Part shown: positions 28,882-37,947 of the stretch, piece after piece | Layout: each line of letters starts with the position of its first letter | How positions within the stretch are numbered: the first letter of the stretch is position 1 | NCBI RefSeq assembly: GCF_039541115.1 | Contig: NZ_BAABFP010000007.1 | Span: forward strand, 274,290-338,289 | DNA: 64,000 nucleotides | Direction of reading: 5' to 3' | Source of the DNA: Angustibacter luteus | GTDB taxonomy: Bacteria > Actinomycetota > Actinomycetes > Actinomycetales > Angustibacteraceae | Made by a program: the position numbers and the translations under genes | Notes under the pieces: model-generated | Told to the model about the DNA's origin: nothing | The model's database searches: none | Seen by the model: the letters and a program-made list of their open reading frames with translations, nothing else

Positions 28882-29570
28882 GCGTGCCGGACGGCGCGCG
28901 CCTGGTGCTGGCCACGCACAACCCGCACAAGGTCGTCGAGCTGCGCGAGATCATCGCGGACGTCGTCCGCGACCGGGGCATGGACGTCGACCTGGACCGT
29001 GCGGTCATCGGGGCCGGGGACGTCCCGGGGCTCGAGGAGCCGGTGGAGAACGGCGACTCGTTCGCGGCGAACGCGCTGATCAAGGCGCACGCGGTGAGTG
29101 CGGCGACCGGGCTGCCGGCGCTGGCCGACGACTCCGGCCTGGCCGTCGACATCCTCGGGGGCGCGCCGGGCATCTTCTCGGCCCGCTGGTCCGGCAAGCG
29201 GGCCGGCGGCGCCGACCGCGCCGCACCGGATCGAGCCGCGCAGGACCGCGCCAACGTCGACCTGCTGCTGGAGCAGCTGCACGACGTGCTCGACGAGCAC
29301 CGCGCGGCCGGTTTCGTCTGCGCCGCGGCACTGGTCGGTCCGGACGGCCTCGAGCACGTCGAGCACGGCCACGTGCGCGGCACGCTCGGCCGCGAACCGC
29401 ACGGGGACAACGGCTTTGGCTACGACCCGATCCTGGTGATGGACGACGGTCGCACCCTCGCCGAGTACGCCAACGCGGAGAAGAACGCGATCAGCCACCG
29501 CGGACGGGCCCTGCGGGCGATCGCGCCGCGCCTGGTCGACCTGCTCGTCGCCGACGTCAGCAAGTCGTAA
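28878..29570 (+). CDS. rdgB: XTP/dITP diphosphatase (RdgB/HAM1 family)
   Basis: The 230-aa house-cleaning pyrophosphatase removes inosine and xanthosine triphosphates. It has the family blocks [38 protein letters not shown] and DNGFGYDPI, with SHRGRAL near the C-terminus. The GTG at 28878 overlaps the rph stop. The insert [15 protein letters not shown] (about residues 110-125) is Ala/Arg-rich and looks lineage-specific. Confidence 0.95.
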   Translation: MSVPDGARLVLATHNPHKVVELREIIADVVRDRGMDVDLDRAVIGAGDVPGLEEPVENGDSFAANALIKAHAVSAATGLPALADDSGLAVDILGGAPGIFSARWSGKRAGGADRAAPDRAAQDRANVDLLLEQLHDVLDEHRAAGFVCAAALVGPDGLEHVEHGHVRGTLGREPHGDNGFGYDPILVMDDGRTLAEYANAEKNAISHRGRALRAIAPRLVDLLVADVSKS

Positions 29571-29616
29571 TCCCGACGGCAGGGCAGGCCACGTCGGCTC
29601 GTGTGATGCTTGAAGG

Positions 29617-31248
29617 GTGAACGACAGCTCGAGCGGGACGGCCACGACGACGGCGCGACCGGCGACACAGCCGACGGGACGGCCGACCATCTGGTGGCCG
29701 GCGCTGGCCGGCATCGTCGCGGGCGCGCTCACGGTCTCGGTCGCGGAGCTGCTCGCGGCCCTGCTGGTGCGGTCCGGGCACAGCCAGGGCACGCCGTCCC
29801 CGGTCGTGGCCCTCGGCCAGGCGTTCATCGACCGCACCCCGCTGTGGCTCAAGAACCTCGCGGTCTCGACGTTCGGCACGCACGACAAGCAGGCGCTACT
29901 CACGGGCATCGCCGCGGTCGTGGTGGTGGTCGCGGCGGTGGCCGGGATCGTCGCCGCCCGGCACCGGGTGGCCGGCCTGCTGGTCGTGGTGGCGATGGCC
30001 GCCGTCGCCGGGTTCGCCGTGCTCAGCCGACCGAAGTCGTCCGGCACCGACCTGTTCCCGCTCGTGATCGGCACCGTGGTCGGACTGTTCGCCCTCAGCA
30101 AGCTGCTCGACCGCTGGGCGCGGAGCGACCTGGCCCGAGCCGACGATCCCGCCGACACCCCCAGCACGCGCATCGACGGCGACCTGGCCCGGCGCTCCTT
30201 CCTGCGGGCGCTGGCCGGCGGCGGCGCGTTCGCCGTGCTGGCCGGGGTGGGCGCCCAGGTGATCGCGCACGCCAGTCGCGCCGTCCAGGCCAGCCGGGCG
30301 GCCCTCGCGCTCCCGGCGCCGACCGGCGCCACCCCCACCCCGGCCCAGCTGGCCGGTCTCGACGTGCCCGGACTGAGCCCTATGGTCACCCCGCCCGAGG
30401 ACTTCTACCGGATCGACACCGCGCTCTCGGTGCCCCAGCTGTCCACCCAGGACTGGCACCTGCGCGTGCACGGCATGGTGGAGCACGAGATCCGGATGAC
30501 GTTCGCGGACCTGCTCGCGCTGCCGATGATCGAGCGCCAGACCACGCTGACCTGCGTGTCCAACGAGGTGGGCGGCGACCTGATCGGCAACCAGGTCTGG
30601 CTCGGCCACCCGATCCGGGAGCTGCTGGCCCGCGCCCAGCCGACCCAGGACGCCGACATGGTGCTGTCCACCAGCATCGACGGCTTCACCGCGGGCACCC
30701 CGCTGGAGGCGCTCACGGACGACCACCGGGACGCACTGCTGGCCGTGGCCATGGGCGGCGAGCCGTTGCCGGTCGAGCACGGCTTCCCGGTGCGCATGGT
30801 GGTGCCGGGGCTGTACGGGTACGTGTCCGCGACCAAGTGGGTCGTCGACCTGGAGGTCACCCGGTTCGACCAGGCCGAGGGCTACTGGACGCCGCGCGGC
30901 TGGAGCGCCTTGGGCCCGATCAAGACCGGGTCGCGGATCGACGTCCCACGCGGCAAGGCGAAGGCCGGCAAGGTCGCGGTGGCCGGGGTCGCCTGGGCGC
31001 AGCACCGTGGGATCGAGCGGGTCGAGGTGCGGGTCGACGAGGGCGCCTGGGCACCGGCCCGGCTGGGCGACGGTGGCACCGCGGACACCTGGAAGCAGTG
31101 GGTCTACGAGTGGGACGCCAGCCCCGGCAAGCACACCCTGCAGGTGCGGGCCACGGACGCCCAGGACGACGTCCAGACCGGCGACGAGGCCACCCCGGCC
31201 CCGAACGGCGCCACGGGCTGGCACACCGTCAGCGTCACCATCACCTGA
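29617..31248 (+). CDS. Membrane-anchored molybdopterin (sulfite oxidase-like) oxidoreductase, paralog 1
   Basis: The 543-aa protein starts at a GTG. The N-terminal about 200 residues hold four hydrophobic segments, then a twin-arginine-like ARRSFLRALAGGG before the soluble part, which should face outside. The molybdopterin domain has the molybdenum-ligating Cys at residue 313 ([10 protein letters not shown]) and [23 protein letters not shown] dimerisation-type C-terminal beta domain follows (AGVAWAQHRGIERVEVR). It is probably an extracytoplasmic oxidase or reductase of unknown substrate. A paralog with the same architecture lies 5 kb away at 36221. Confidence 0.9.
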   Translation: MNDSSSGTATTTARPATQPTGRPTIWWPALAGIVAGALTVSVAELLAALLVRSGHSQGTPSPVVALGQAFIDRTPLWLKNLAVSTFGTHDKQALLTGIAAVVVVVAAVAGIVAARHRVAGLLVVVAMAAVAGFAVLSRPKSSGTDLFPLVIGTVVGLFALSKLLDRWARSDLARADDPADTPSTRIDGDLARRSFLRALAGGGAFAVLAGVGAQVIAHASRAVQASRAALALPAPTGATPTPAQLAGLDVPGLSPMVTPPEDFYRIDTALSVPQLSTQDWHLRVHGMVEHEIRMTFADLLALPMIERQTTLTCVSNEVGGDLIGNQVWLGHPIRELLARAQPTQDADMVLSTSIDGFTAGTPLEALTDDHRDALLAVAMGGEPLPVEHGFPVRMVVPGLYGYVSATKWVVDLEVTRFDQAEGYWTPRGWSALGPIKTGSRIDVPRGKAKAGKVAVAGVAWAQHRGIERVEVRVDEGAWAPARLGDGGTADTWKQWVYEWDASPGKHTLQVRATDAQDDVQTGDEATPAPNGATGWHTVSVTIT

Positions 31249-31331
31249 CCGGGGACGTATCCAGCGGCTCGTCCGCGCGCTCTTCCTAGGGGATGCCGCC
31301 TACTCCGGGCGGCGACCTGGGGGGAATCACC

Positions 31332-33458
31332 ATGACTGAGAACTCTGGACGACCCGACGACTCGGGCGACGTGGTGCTCACCGCCTCGCGGTGGCAGTTC
31401 CGGCAGCTGATCACGGCCAACCCGAACCACTTCGGCACGTTCCCGGACCTGCCGTTCGAGGTCGTCGAGCCGATGCAGGGCAACACGGCGTACGAGGAGG
31501 TCCAGTGCGTCTCGTACAGCCCGACGCGGGACCGCATCGAGGCGACCATCAACGTCAAGCAGACGTTCGGCTACTCCGGCGGACCGTGCACCAGCGGCTC
31601 CTTCGAGCACCTGCGGTTCTACGTCGACTACGGCAGCGGCTGGGAGGACGCCGGTCCCGCCGCCATCAAGGTGCACGACTTCGCGGCCGGCCGGGACTGT
31701 CCGGGTGACCCGCTGCACCCGATCAGCTACGTCGCCAGTGTCAAGCACACGCCCCACCGCCGCTGGTGCGGCACCCCGGTGCTGCCACGGGTGCGGGTCA
31801 TCCTGTCCTGGAACCTGCCGCCGACGCCCGGTGACCCGGACTTCCCGCCGGTCTGGGGCGACGTCCACGAGTGCCACGTGCAGATCGCGCCGCGCCGGTT
31901 CTTCTTCGGCGACATCATCCAGTACATCCCGTCCAAGGTGCTGGACACGTTGCCCGCCAAGGTGATCGAGCAGACGCCGATCCCGCACCCGGACCCCGAC
32001 CCGGGCCCGCTGATGGACCTGGCCGAGCTCACCACGCGCTACCGCCAGGACGACGTGCCGGCGCACCGGTTCGCGTTCCCGCAGCTGATGGCGCTCAGCG
32101 ACACCGCCGGGGTCGGCGGCCAGGCGCTGGCCAGCTCCGCCCTGGTCGCCCAGGCCTCGAAGCTGAACCTCAGCGAGATCCTGAAGCAGCTCGAGGACAC
32201 CAAGGGCGACGTCGACTTCGAGGAGCTCGAGTGCCTCGGTCTCGACGAGGGGATCTCGTCGCTGGTGGCGACGTTCAACGTCAAGAAGAACAGCGGCTAC
32301 TCCGGGGGCCCGTGCACCGCGGGCAGCAAGGAGTACGTCGCGTTCTGGGCGGACTGGGACGACGACTGCCGGTACACCTACCTCGGCACCGTCGAGGTCG
32401 TCGTGCACGACTACGACCTGCCCGACGGAGGCCTGTGCTACGCCGCCATCCAGCCGATCGACCTGGGTGCGCTGCGCCGTCCGTGCGACAAGCCGCGGAT
32501 CAACCGGGTGCGCGCCGTGCTGTCCTGGGGGAGCCCGCCGTCCACCACCGATCCGGACAAGCTCCCCACCTGGGGCAACCGGATCGACCGGCACGTGCAG
32601 GTCGAGCCCGGCCCGACGTACGACGGCACCGCGCACTTCACCATCGTCGGCGGCGTGGCCGCGAACAAGGTCAACCTGATCACCGGGCTGACCGACCCGG
32701 GCGCCACGCTGGGCACGTCGACGGTGCCGCTGAACCCGCCGCTGTGCCCGTTCGCGGGCCAGGTGACCCTGCAGGGGCCGAACGACCCGACGCTCGCCGG
32801 GCACCAGTACCGGATCAAGGCGACCAACCTCGGCGGCGGCGGCTTCCACTACCTGGACACCGCGTTCGGTGTCGTGGACAGCAACGGCAACCCCGGCACG
32901 GTGACGCCGACGCCGGGCACCGGGTGGGCGCCCTGGCCGACGTGGACGAGCAACACCGAGGGCTTCCTCGGCGTGCACACCCCGGGCGGCAACGACCAGT
33001 GGGACTACACGCTCGAGCTGGACGTCGCCGGCAACACCGTCGACACCGCGCGGGTGCAGCTGGACAACCTGGTGCGCAACGAGGTCGACGCGCTGGACAC
33101 CGTCAACGCCGGTGACCTGTGGCTCGACACCGCGGGGGCCTGCAAGGTGCCCAAGGCCGAGCTGAACGCCCGGTTCGTGGCGCGGGACCTGCACTTCTCG
33201 AGCTGGTCGCTCTCGCTGCTCGGCGGCCCTGGCGGCAACCCGCCGCAGCCGCCGCTGCACCTGCCCGGCAACCTGCCGATGCTCCCGACGTCGTCCCAGA
33301 CGCCGTTGTCCGGCACCGACTTCACGATCGACCTGACGGACCCGATGCTCGCCCCGTGCGGGTACGTCGTGCGGCTGACGATCGTGGACCGGGCCATCGT
33401 GAACAGCGTGACGCAGGGGCAGCACGCGACGATCGACCGCGGGATCTGCCTGGAGTAG
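31332..33458 (+). CDS. Large protein of unknown function with a tandemly duplicated domain
   Basis: The 708-aa protein starts at ATG 31332 behind a GGGGGG ribosome site. It has no signal peptide or membrane segment. Residues 55-185 and 296-425 are clear internal copies. Both contain FGYSGGPCTSGS or SGYSGGPCTAGS, then a VHD triplet, four similarly spaced cysteines, and an LSW...PP....W.......HVQ ending. Between them is a Pro/Asp-rich linker. The C-terminal 270 residues are beta-rich, with LDTVNAGDLWLDT. I recognise no family. It is flanked by the sulfite oxidase paralog 1 gene and repeat copy 4. Confidence 0.85.
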   Translation: MTENSGRPDDSGDVVLTASRWQFRQLITANPNHFGTFPDLPFEVVEPMQGNTAYEEVQCVSYSPTRDRIEATINVKQTFGYSGGPCTSGSFEHLRFYVDYGSGWEDAGPAAIKVHDFAAGRDCPGDPLHPISYVASVKHTPHRRWCGTPVLPRVRVILSWNLPPTPGDPDFPPVWGDVHECHVQIAPRRFFFGDIIQYIPSKVLDTLPAKVIEQTPIPHPDPDPGPLMDLAELTTRYRQDDVPAHRFAFPQLMALSDTAGVGGQALASSALVAQASKLNLSEILKQLEDTKGDVDFEELECLGLDEGISSLVATFNVKKNSGYSGGPCTAGSKEYVAFWADWDDDCRYTYLGTVEVVVHDYDLPDGGLCYAAIQPIDLGALRRPCDKPRINRVRAVLSWGSPPSTTDPDKLPTWGNRIDRHVQVEPGPTYDGTAHFTIVGGVAANKVNLITGLTDPGATLGTSTVPLNPPLCPFAGQVTLQGPNDPTLAGHQYRIKATNLGGGGFHYLDTAFGVVDSNGNPGTVTPTPGTGWAPWPTWTSNTEGFLGVHTPGGNDQWDYTLELDVAGNTVDTARVQLDNLVRNEVDALDTVNAGDLWLDTAGACKVPKAELNARFVARDLHFSSWSLSLLGGPGGNPPQPPLHLPGNLPMLPTSSQTPLSGTDFTIDLTDPMLAPCGYVVRLTIVDRAIVNSVTQGQHATIDRGICLE

Positions 33459-33473
33459 CAGCCAGGTGCGCCG

Positions 33474-33519
33474 GATCGTGGCAACCTCGCATCACCGGCG
33501 ATGCGAGGTTGCCACGATC
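33474..33519. repeat. 46-bp palindromic repeat, copy 4 (perfect)
   Basis: Arms 33474-33493 and 33500-33519 are exact 20-bp complements around the loop ACCGGC. It lies between the convergent genes ending at 33458 (+) and 33534 (-), where it could terminate both. Confidence 0.88.
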
Positions 33520-33533
33520 GCGTCGGGTTCGAC

Positions 33534-34766
33534 TCAGGTCAGGGGCGTGGGGACCGGCTGCGGCGGCCGCGGCCCCCGGTAGCGGCCGCTGCCCCGGAAG
33601 CGCAGCGGCGTCTCGTCGTACTCCTCCAGCGCGTGCGCGATCCAGCCGACGGAGCGCGCGACGCAGAACACCACCTCACCGCCGTCCCGCACCATGCCGG
33701 ACGCCGCCCCGAGGGCCGCCAGTGCCAGGTCGACGTTGGGCCGCTGGTCGGCCGCGTCGGCCAGCCGCTCCACCAGCTCGACGACGTCCGCCGCGGCCGG
33801 CTCGTCCGCCAGCAGGGCGAGCAAGGCCGCGGCCCGTGGGTCGCCGTCGGGGTAGAGCGGGTGGCCGAAGCCGGGCAGGTGGCGGCCCGTGCGCAGGTGG
33901 TCGGCGACGACGAGCTGCGGGTCGCGCTCGGCCGCATCGGTGAGCAGGTCGCGGGCCAGGGTGCTGGCCGCGCCGTGCAGCGGACCTTCCATGGCGGCCA
34001 GCCCGGTGGCGACCACGGCGTACGGGTGCGCCCGGACCGAGGCCGCCGTCCGGGCCGCGACGGTGGAGACCGCCAGGTCGTGGTCCAGCATCAGCACCAG
34101 GGCGGCGTCCAGGCAGCCGAGCAGCCGGTCGGTCGGGGTTCGCTCGGACAGGCGGGCCCAGAGGCGCCGGGCCAGCGCGGCATCGGGTGCCGGCGCCGCG
34201 CCGAGCAGGGGGAGCGCCTCGACCATCGTCGCCACCAGGCCCTGCGCCATGGGCACCACGGCCCGCTCGCGGACGTCGTACCGCAGGAGGTCGACGGCGC
34301 CGGCTGCGCTGACGGCGACCCGGAGCCGGCCCATCAGGTCGGCGGACGGCGGGAGGCTGGCCGCCGCGGCCCGGGCTGCGGCCAGCGGCTCGGCGGGGGC
34401 CGCGAAGCGGGTCGGACCGCAGTCGCCGGTCCACAGCCAGCGGGCCGCCGGCTCGAAGCCGACGCTGGCGGCCAGCTCGGCGGCGTCCACGCCCCGCAGG
34501 TAGAGCCGGCCCTCCTCGATCAGGGTGATGTCGGTGTCCACCACCGGGCCCTGCCAGGTGCGGGCCGGGGTGGCGGTGCGCCGTCGCGGGTCGCCCTGGG
34601 CCAGCGCCTCGACCTCGTCCCGGTCGAACGTGCTGCCCCGGCCGCCGGCTGACCGGTCGCTGGTGAGCCGGCCGCGGCTCACGTACGCGTACACCGTCTC
34701 GAGCCGGACGCCGAGCAGGTCGGCGACCTCCTGGGTGGTCAGCCGGGTCGGCGGTCGAAGCGTCAT
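33534..34766 (-). CDS. Citrate synthase-like enzyme fused to an N-terminal MerR/excisionase-type HTH
   Basis: The 410-aa protein begins with a small HTH (RLTTQEVADLLGVRLETVYAYVSRGRL, about residues 8-34). The citrate synthase fold fills the rest. All three catalytic positions appear present: His in LDHDLAVST, His in GFGHPLYPDG and Asp in RPNVDLALAAL. It may therefore be both a regulator and an enzyme, or a regulator sensing oxaloacetate/acetyl-CoA. It diverges from a second citrate synthase gene over a 54-bp gap with overlapping dyads, suggesting autoregulation and control of its partner. Confidence 0.88.
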   Translation of the reverse strand: MTLRPPTRLTTQEVADLLGVRLETVYAYVSRGRLTSDRSAGGRGSTFDRDEVEALAQGDPRRRTATPARTWQGPVVDTDITLIEEGRLYLRGVDAAELAASVGFEPAARWLWTGDCGPTRFAAPAEPLAAARAAAASLPPSADLMGRLRVAVSAAGAVDLLRYDVRERAVVPMAQGLVATMVEALPLLGAAPAPDAALARRLWARLSERTPTDRLLGCLDAALVLMLDHDLAVSTVAARTAASVRAHPYAVVATGLAAMEGPLHGAASTLARDLLTDAAERDPQLVVADHLRTGRHLPGFGHPLYPDGDPRAAALLALLADEPAAADVVELVERLADAADQRPNVDLALAALGAASGMVRDGGEVVFCVARSVGWIAHALEEYDETPLRFRGSGRYRGPRPPQPVPTPLT

Positions 34767-34768
34767 AC

Positions 34769-34791
34769 ATTGACTGTATCAACGTTGACAG
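34769..34791. promoter_or_regulatory. Overlapping dyads in the divergent citrate synthase promoter
   Basis: The stretch contains TTGACTGTATCAA (TTGA-N5-TCAA, 34770-34782) overlapping the perfect TCAACGTTGA (34779-34788). Repeats TTGACT and TTGACA lie 15 bp apart. It starts 3 bp from the HTH-fusion start. It is a candidate operator for the HTH of the divergent gene. Confidence 0.5.
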
Positions 34792-34820
34792 CGATAGGTG
34801 GACAGTCGCACGCTGCGGGC

Positions 34821-35993
34821 ATGACGACGACGACACAGAACGACCTGATCGAGGTGCCCCGAGGACTGAAGGGGGTGGTGGTCACCGAGACCGAGCTGGG
34901 CGACGTCCGCGGGGACGAGGGGTTCTTCCACTACCGGCAGTACTCGGCCGTCGAGCTGGCCGAGCGCCGCGGGCTGGAGGACGTGTGGTTCCTCGGGCTG
35001 TTCGGCTGGCTGCCGGACGACGCCGAGCGGGCGGCGTTCGGCGCTGACGTTGCGGCCGCCCGGCACCTGCCGCCCGAGGTTGCGGAGGCGCTGCCGGTCA
35101 TCGCCGCCGGTGGCGGCTCGCCGCTGGACGGGCTGCGCACCGTCCTGTCGCTGCTCGGCAGCGCCCGCGGCCTGCGACCGGTCTACGACCTGGACGACGA
35201 CACCCGCCGCCGCGACGCCATCGGGCTGGCCGCCGCCGTGCCGACCGTGCTGGCCGGGCTGCACCGGTTGCGCGCCGGGCTCGTCCCGCTCGAGCCCCGG
35301 GACGACCTGGGCCACGCCGCGGCGTACCTGACCATGCTCACCGGCGCCGAGCCGACACCCGAGCAGGCCCGCGCCGTCGAGCAGTACCTCGTGCTGACCG
35401 TCGACCACGGCTTCAACGCCTCGACGTTCACGGCCCGGGTGATCGCCAGCACCGGCGCGGACGTCGCGGCCTGCCTGGTCGGCGCGATCGGCGCACTGTC
35501 CGGGCCGCTGCACGGCGGCGCGCCCAGCCGCGCCCTGGACACGCTGGACGACATCGGCACCGTCGAGCGGATCGACCCCTGGGTCCGCCAGCGGGTGCTC
35601 TCCGGGGACCGGATCATGGGCTTCGGCCACGCCGTCTACCGCACCGAGGACCCGCGTTCGCGGCTGCTGCGGGGCGTCGCCGAGCGGCTCAGCGAGGGGG
35701 ACCCCGCGGCGTCCGAGCTCGTCGAGCTGGCCGAGCAGGTCGAACGTCGCGTGGTGCAGATCCTGGCCGAGCTCAAGCCGGGCCGCGAGCTGCACACCAA
35801 CGTCGAGTTCTACGCCGGGGTCGTGATGTCGCTGTGCGGGCTGCCGCGCGAGCTGTTCACCCCGACGTTCGCCGTGGCCCGGGTGATCGGCTGGTCCGCG
35901 AACGTGCTCGAGCAGGCCCGCGACCCCAAGATCATCCGGCCGTCCGCGCGGTACGTCGGGCCACCCCCGCCGCAGCCGGTGCCCGCCCGCTGA
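34821..35993 (+). CDS. Citrate synthase / 2-methylcitrate synthase family protein
   Basis: The 390-aa protein starts at ATG 34821; a longer start at 34770 would run through the operator. Catalytic histidines are in DHGFNASTFTAR and GFGHAVYRTEDPR. The third catalytic position reads NVEFYAG, with Glu where most citrate synthases have Asp, a variant I associate with CitA-type enzymes. It condenses acetyl-CoA (or propionyl-CoA) with oxaloacetate. A 16-bp terminator hairpin follows. Confidence 0.92.
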   Translation: MTTTTQNDLIEVPRGLKGVVVTETELGDVRGDEGFFHYRQYSAVELAERRGLEDVWFLGLFGWLPDDAERAAFGADVAAARHLPPEVAEALPVIAAGGGSPLDGLRTVLSLLGSARGLRPVYDLDDDTRRRDAIGLAAAVPTVLAGLHRLRAGLVPLEPRDDLGHAAAYLTMLTGAEPTPEQARAVEQYLVLTVDHGFNASTFTARVIASTGADVAACLVGAIGALSGPLHGGAPSRALDTLDDIGTVERIDPWVRQRVLSGDRIMGFGHAVYRTEDPRSRLLRGVAERLSEGDPAASELVELAEQVERRVVQILAELKPGRELHTNVEFYAGVVMSLCGLPRELFTPTFAVARVIGWSANVLEQARDPKIIRPSARYVGPPPPQPVPAR

Positions 35994-36057
35994 GGCCAGC
36001 GCTGGTGTCGAACCCGCGCTGGGACCAAACCATCCGGCGTCCGGCTCCGTAGACAGC

Positions 36058-36097
36058 GGTGGGGGCCTCGTCGTCCTCCCGCGACGAGGCCCCCACC
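36058..36097. terminator. Hairpin terminator after citrate synthase gene
   Basis: A perfect 16-bp stem (arms 36058-36073 and 36082-36097) has an 8-nt loop and lies 65 bases after the citrate synthase stop. Confidence 0.8.
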
Positions 36098-36099
36098 AC

Positions 36100-36168
36100 C
36101 CCCGCAGATGTCCCGCTTTCCGGGCTCAAACCGACCCTTTGACACCGGAAAGCGGGACATCTGCGGGG
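36100..36168. repeat. Perfect 24-bp inverted repeat with 21-nt spacer
   Basis: Arms 36100-36123 and 36145-36168 are exact complements. It directly follows the citrate synthase terminator and precedes the sulfite oxidase paralog 2 gene by 52 bases. The sequence differs from the 46-bp repeat family. It could be an attenuator, an operator or a mobile palindrome. Confidence 0.8.
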
Positions 36169-36220
36169 TCGGGTTGGACTCGGGAGCAAGCCGGGGGGAC
36201 GTCGGCGCCGAACCCCCGGT

Positions 36221-37807
36221 ATGACTGCGACCCAGACCGCGCCGCCCGCACCAGCCGCCGAGCGAACCCACCCCCGCTGGTGGGCTGCCGCGCTGTCCGG
36301 CCTGGTCGCCGGCGCGGTGACCGTCGGGCTCGCCGAGCTGCTGGCGGCGGTGCTCACCGTGACCGGGCTGGCCGGGGGCCAGCCCAGCCCCGTGATCTCC
36401 GTCGGTGACGCCTTCGTGGACCGCACGCCCGGCCCGCTCAAGGACTTCGCCGTCCGGACCTTCGGCGAGAACGACAAGCTCGTCCTGCTCGGGTCCATCG
36501 GCCTCGTGCTGGTCGTGCTGGCGCTCGCCGCCGGTATCGCCGCCGGGCGACGCCTGGTGGTCGGCCTGGGCCTGGTGCTGCTGCTCGGTCTGGTGGCCGT
36601 GGGCGCGATCATGACCCGACCCTCGGCGTCCCCGCTGGACGTGGTCCCCACCGTGATCGGCACGGCGGCCGGGCTGTGGACGCTGCGCTGGCTGATCGAG
36701 CGCGCCACCCCGACCACCTCGGACGACGGCTCCGCGGCCGGGTGGAGCCGGCGCACGTTCCTCGGCAGCGCCGGGGCGGCGGGCGCCGCGGCCGTGGTGG
36801 CCGGCGGGGCCGGGCACGTGCTGGAGTCCAGCCTCGGCAGCGTCGAGGACTCGCGGGCCAAGGTCCGGCTGCCCAAGGCGGCCGAGCCCGTCACCGTGCC
36901 GAAGGACGTCCAGCTGCCGATCAAGGGGATCACCCCGTGGCAGACGGACCCGGCGACGTTCTACCGGGTCGACACCGCCCTGCGCCTGCCGCAGATCACC
37001 ACCGAGGAGTGGTCGCTGAAGGTGCACGGCAAGGTCGGCAAGGAGCTGACCATCGACTACCGGACCCTGGTGGCCAAGCCGCTGGTGGAGCGGCTGATCA
37101 CGCTCACCTGCGTGTCGAACGAGGTGGGCGGCAAGCTGCTCGGCAACGCCGTCTGGCTGGGCTACCCGGTCAAGGACCTGCTGGCCGACCTCGAGGTCGA
37201 CCCCGGCGCGGACATGGTGCTGTCGACCTCGCAGGACGGCATGACCATCTCGACGCCGCTGGAGAACCTGACCAAGAACCGCGACGCGCTGCTCGCCGTC
37301 GCGATGAACGGCGAGCCGCTCCCCGTCCAGCACGGCTTCCCGGTGCGGATGGTCGTGCCCGGGCTGTACGGCTACGTGTCGGCCACCAAGTGGGTCACCG
37401 ACCTGAAGGTGACCCGGTTCGCCGACGACGAGGCGTACTGGACGCCGCGCGGCTACTCCGCCAAGGCGCCGATCAAGTTCTCGTCGCGCATCGACGTGCC
37501 GAAGGGCTTCGCCCAGCTGAAGGCCGGCAAGAACGCGATCGCCGGGGTCGCCTGGGCGCAGGCCGTCGGGGTCGCCAAGGTGCAGGTCCGGGTGGACCGC
37601 GGATCCTGGCAGGACGCCCGGCTCGCTGGCGCGCCCAGCAAGAACACCTGGGTGCAGTGGGTCTACGAGTGGGATGCCGAGCCCGGCAGCCACACCCTCG
37701 AGTGCCGCCTGGTCGACGCCGACGGCAACGAGCAGGTCGAGTCCAAGCACGGCATCCGGCCGGACGGCTCGACCGGCCTGGACTCCAAGAACGTCACGGT
37801 GTCCTGA
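36221..37807 (+). CDS. Membrane-anchored molybdopterin (sulfite oxidase-like) oxidoreductase, paralog 2
   Basis: The 528-aa protein shares the whole architecture of 29617-31248. It has four N-terminal hydrophobic segments and a twin-arginine-like [14 protein letters not shown]. The molybdopterin domain has its Cys ligand at residue 297 ([14 protein letters not shown]). It also has the same [22 protein letters not shown] stretch and C-terminal beta domain. The substrate is unknown. Downstream lies a fasciclin lipoprotein gene, a pairing also seen near sulfite-oxidase-like genes in other actinobacteria. Confidence 0.9.
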   Translation: MTATQTAPPAPAAERTHPRWWAAALSGLVAGAVTVGLAELLAAVLTVTGLAGGQPSPVISVGDAFVDRTPGPLKDFAVRTFGENDKLVLLGSIGLVLVVLALAAGIAAGRRLVVGLGLVLLLGLVAVGAIMTRPSASPLDVVPTVIGTAAGLWTLRWLIERATPTTSDDGSAAGWSRRTFLGSAGAAGAAAVVAGGAGHVLESSLGSVEDSRAKVRLPKAAEPVTVPKDVQLPIKGITPWQTDPATFYRVDTALRLPQITTEEWSLKVHGKVGKELTIDYRTLVAKPLVERLITLTCVSNEVGGKLLGNAVWLGYPVKDLLADLEVDPGADMVLSTSQDGMTISTPLENLTKNRDALLAVAMNGEPLPVQHGFPVRMVVPGLYGYVSATKWVTDLKVTRFADDEAYWTPRGYSAKAPIKFSSRIDVPKGFAQLKAGKNAIAGVAWAQAVGVAKVQVRVDRGSWQDARLAGAPSKNTWVQWVYEWDAEPGSHTLECRLVDADGNEQVESKHGIRPDGSTGLDSKNVTVS

Positions 37808-37821
37808 GCCCGGTTGAGCAC

Positions 37822-37845
37822 GGCAGAGCGCAAATGCGCTGTGCC
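37822..37845. terminator. Weak hairpin after sulfite oxidase paralog 2
   Basis: A 10-bp stem with one mismatch and loop AAAT is followed by an A-rich stretch. It may be a weak terminator or processing site before the fasciclin gene. Confidence 0.4.
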
Positions 37846-37947
37846 AGAAAAGAAATCTCGCTCCAGACCAAACCGCTTGGCCCTCAGGTGCGAAGTACAG
37901 ATGTGACGGACACACCGTCGCGAAGCCGAAGAAGGAGAACGCTCATC

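Noticed and set aside
31104-33425. Long (773-codon) open frame antisense to the duplicated-domain protein
   Set aside because: Arises from high GC. The plus-strand frame has a ribosome site, repeats and consistent third-position bias, while the antisense translation is Val/Arg/Gly-rich with no domain.
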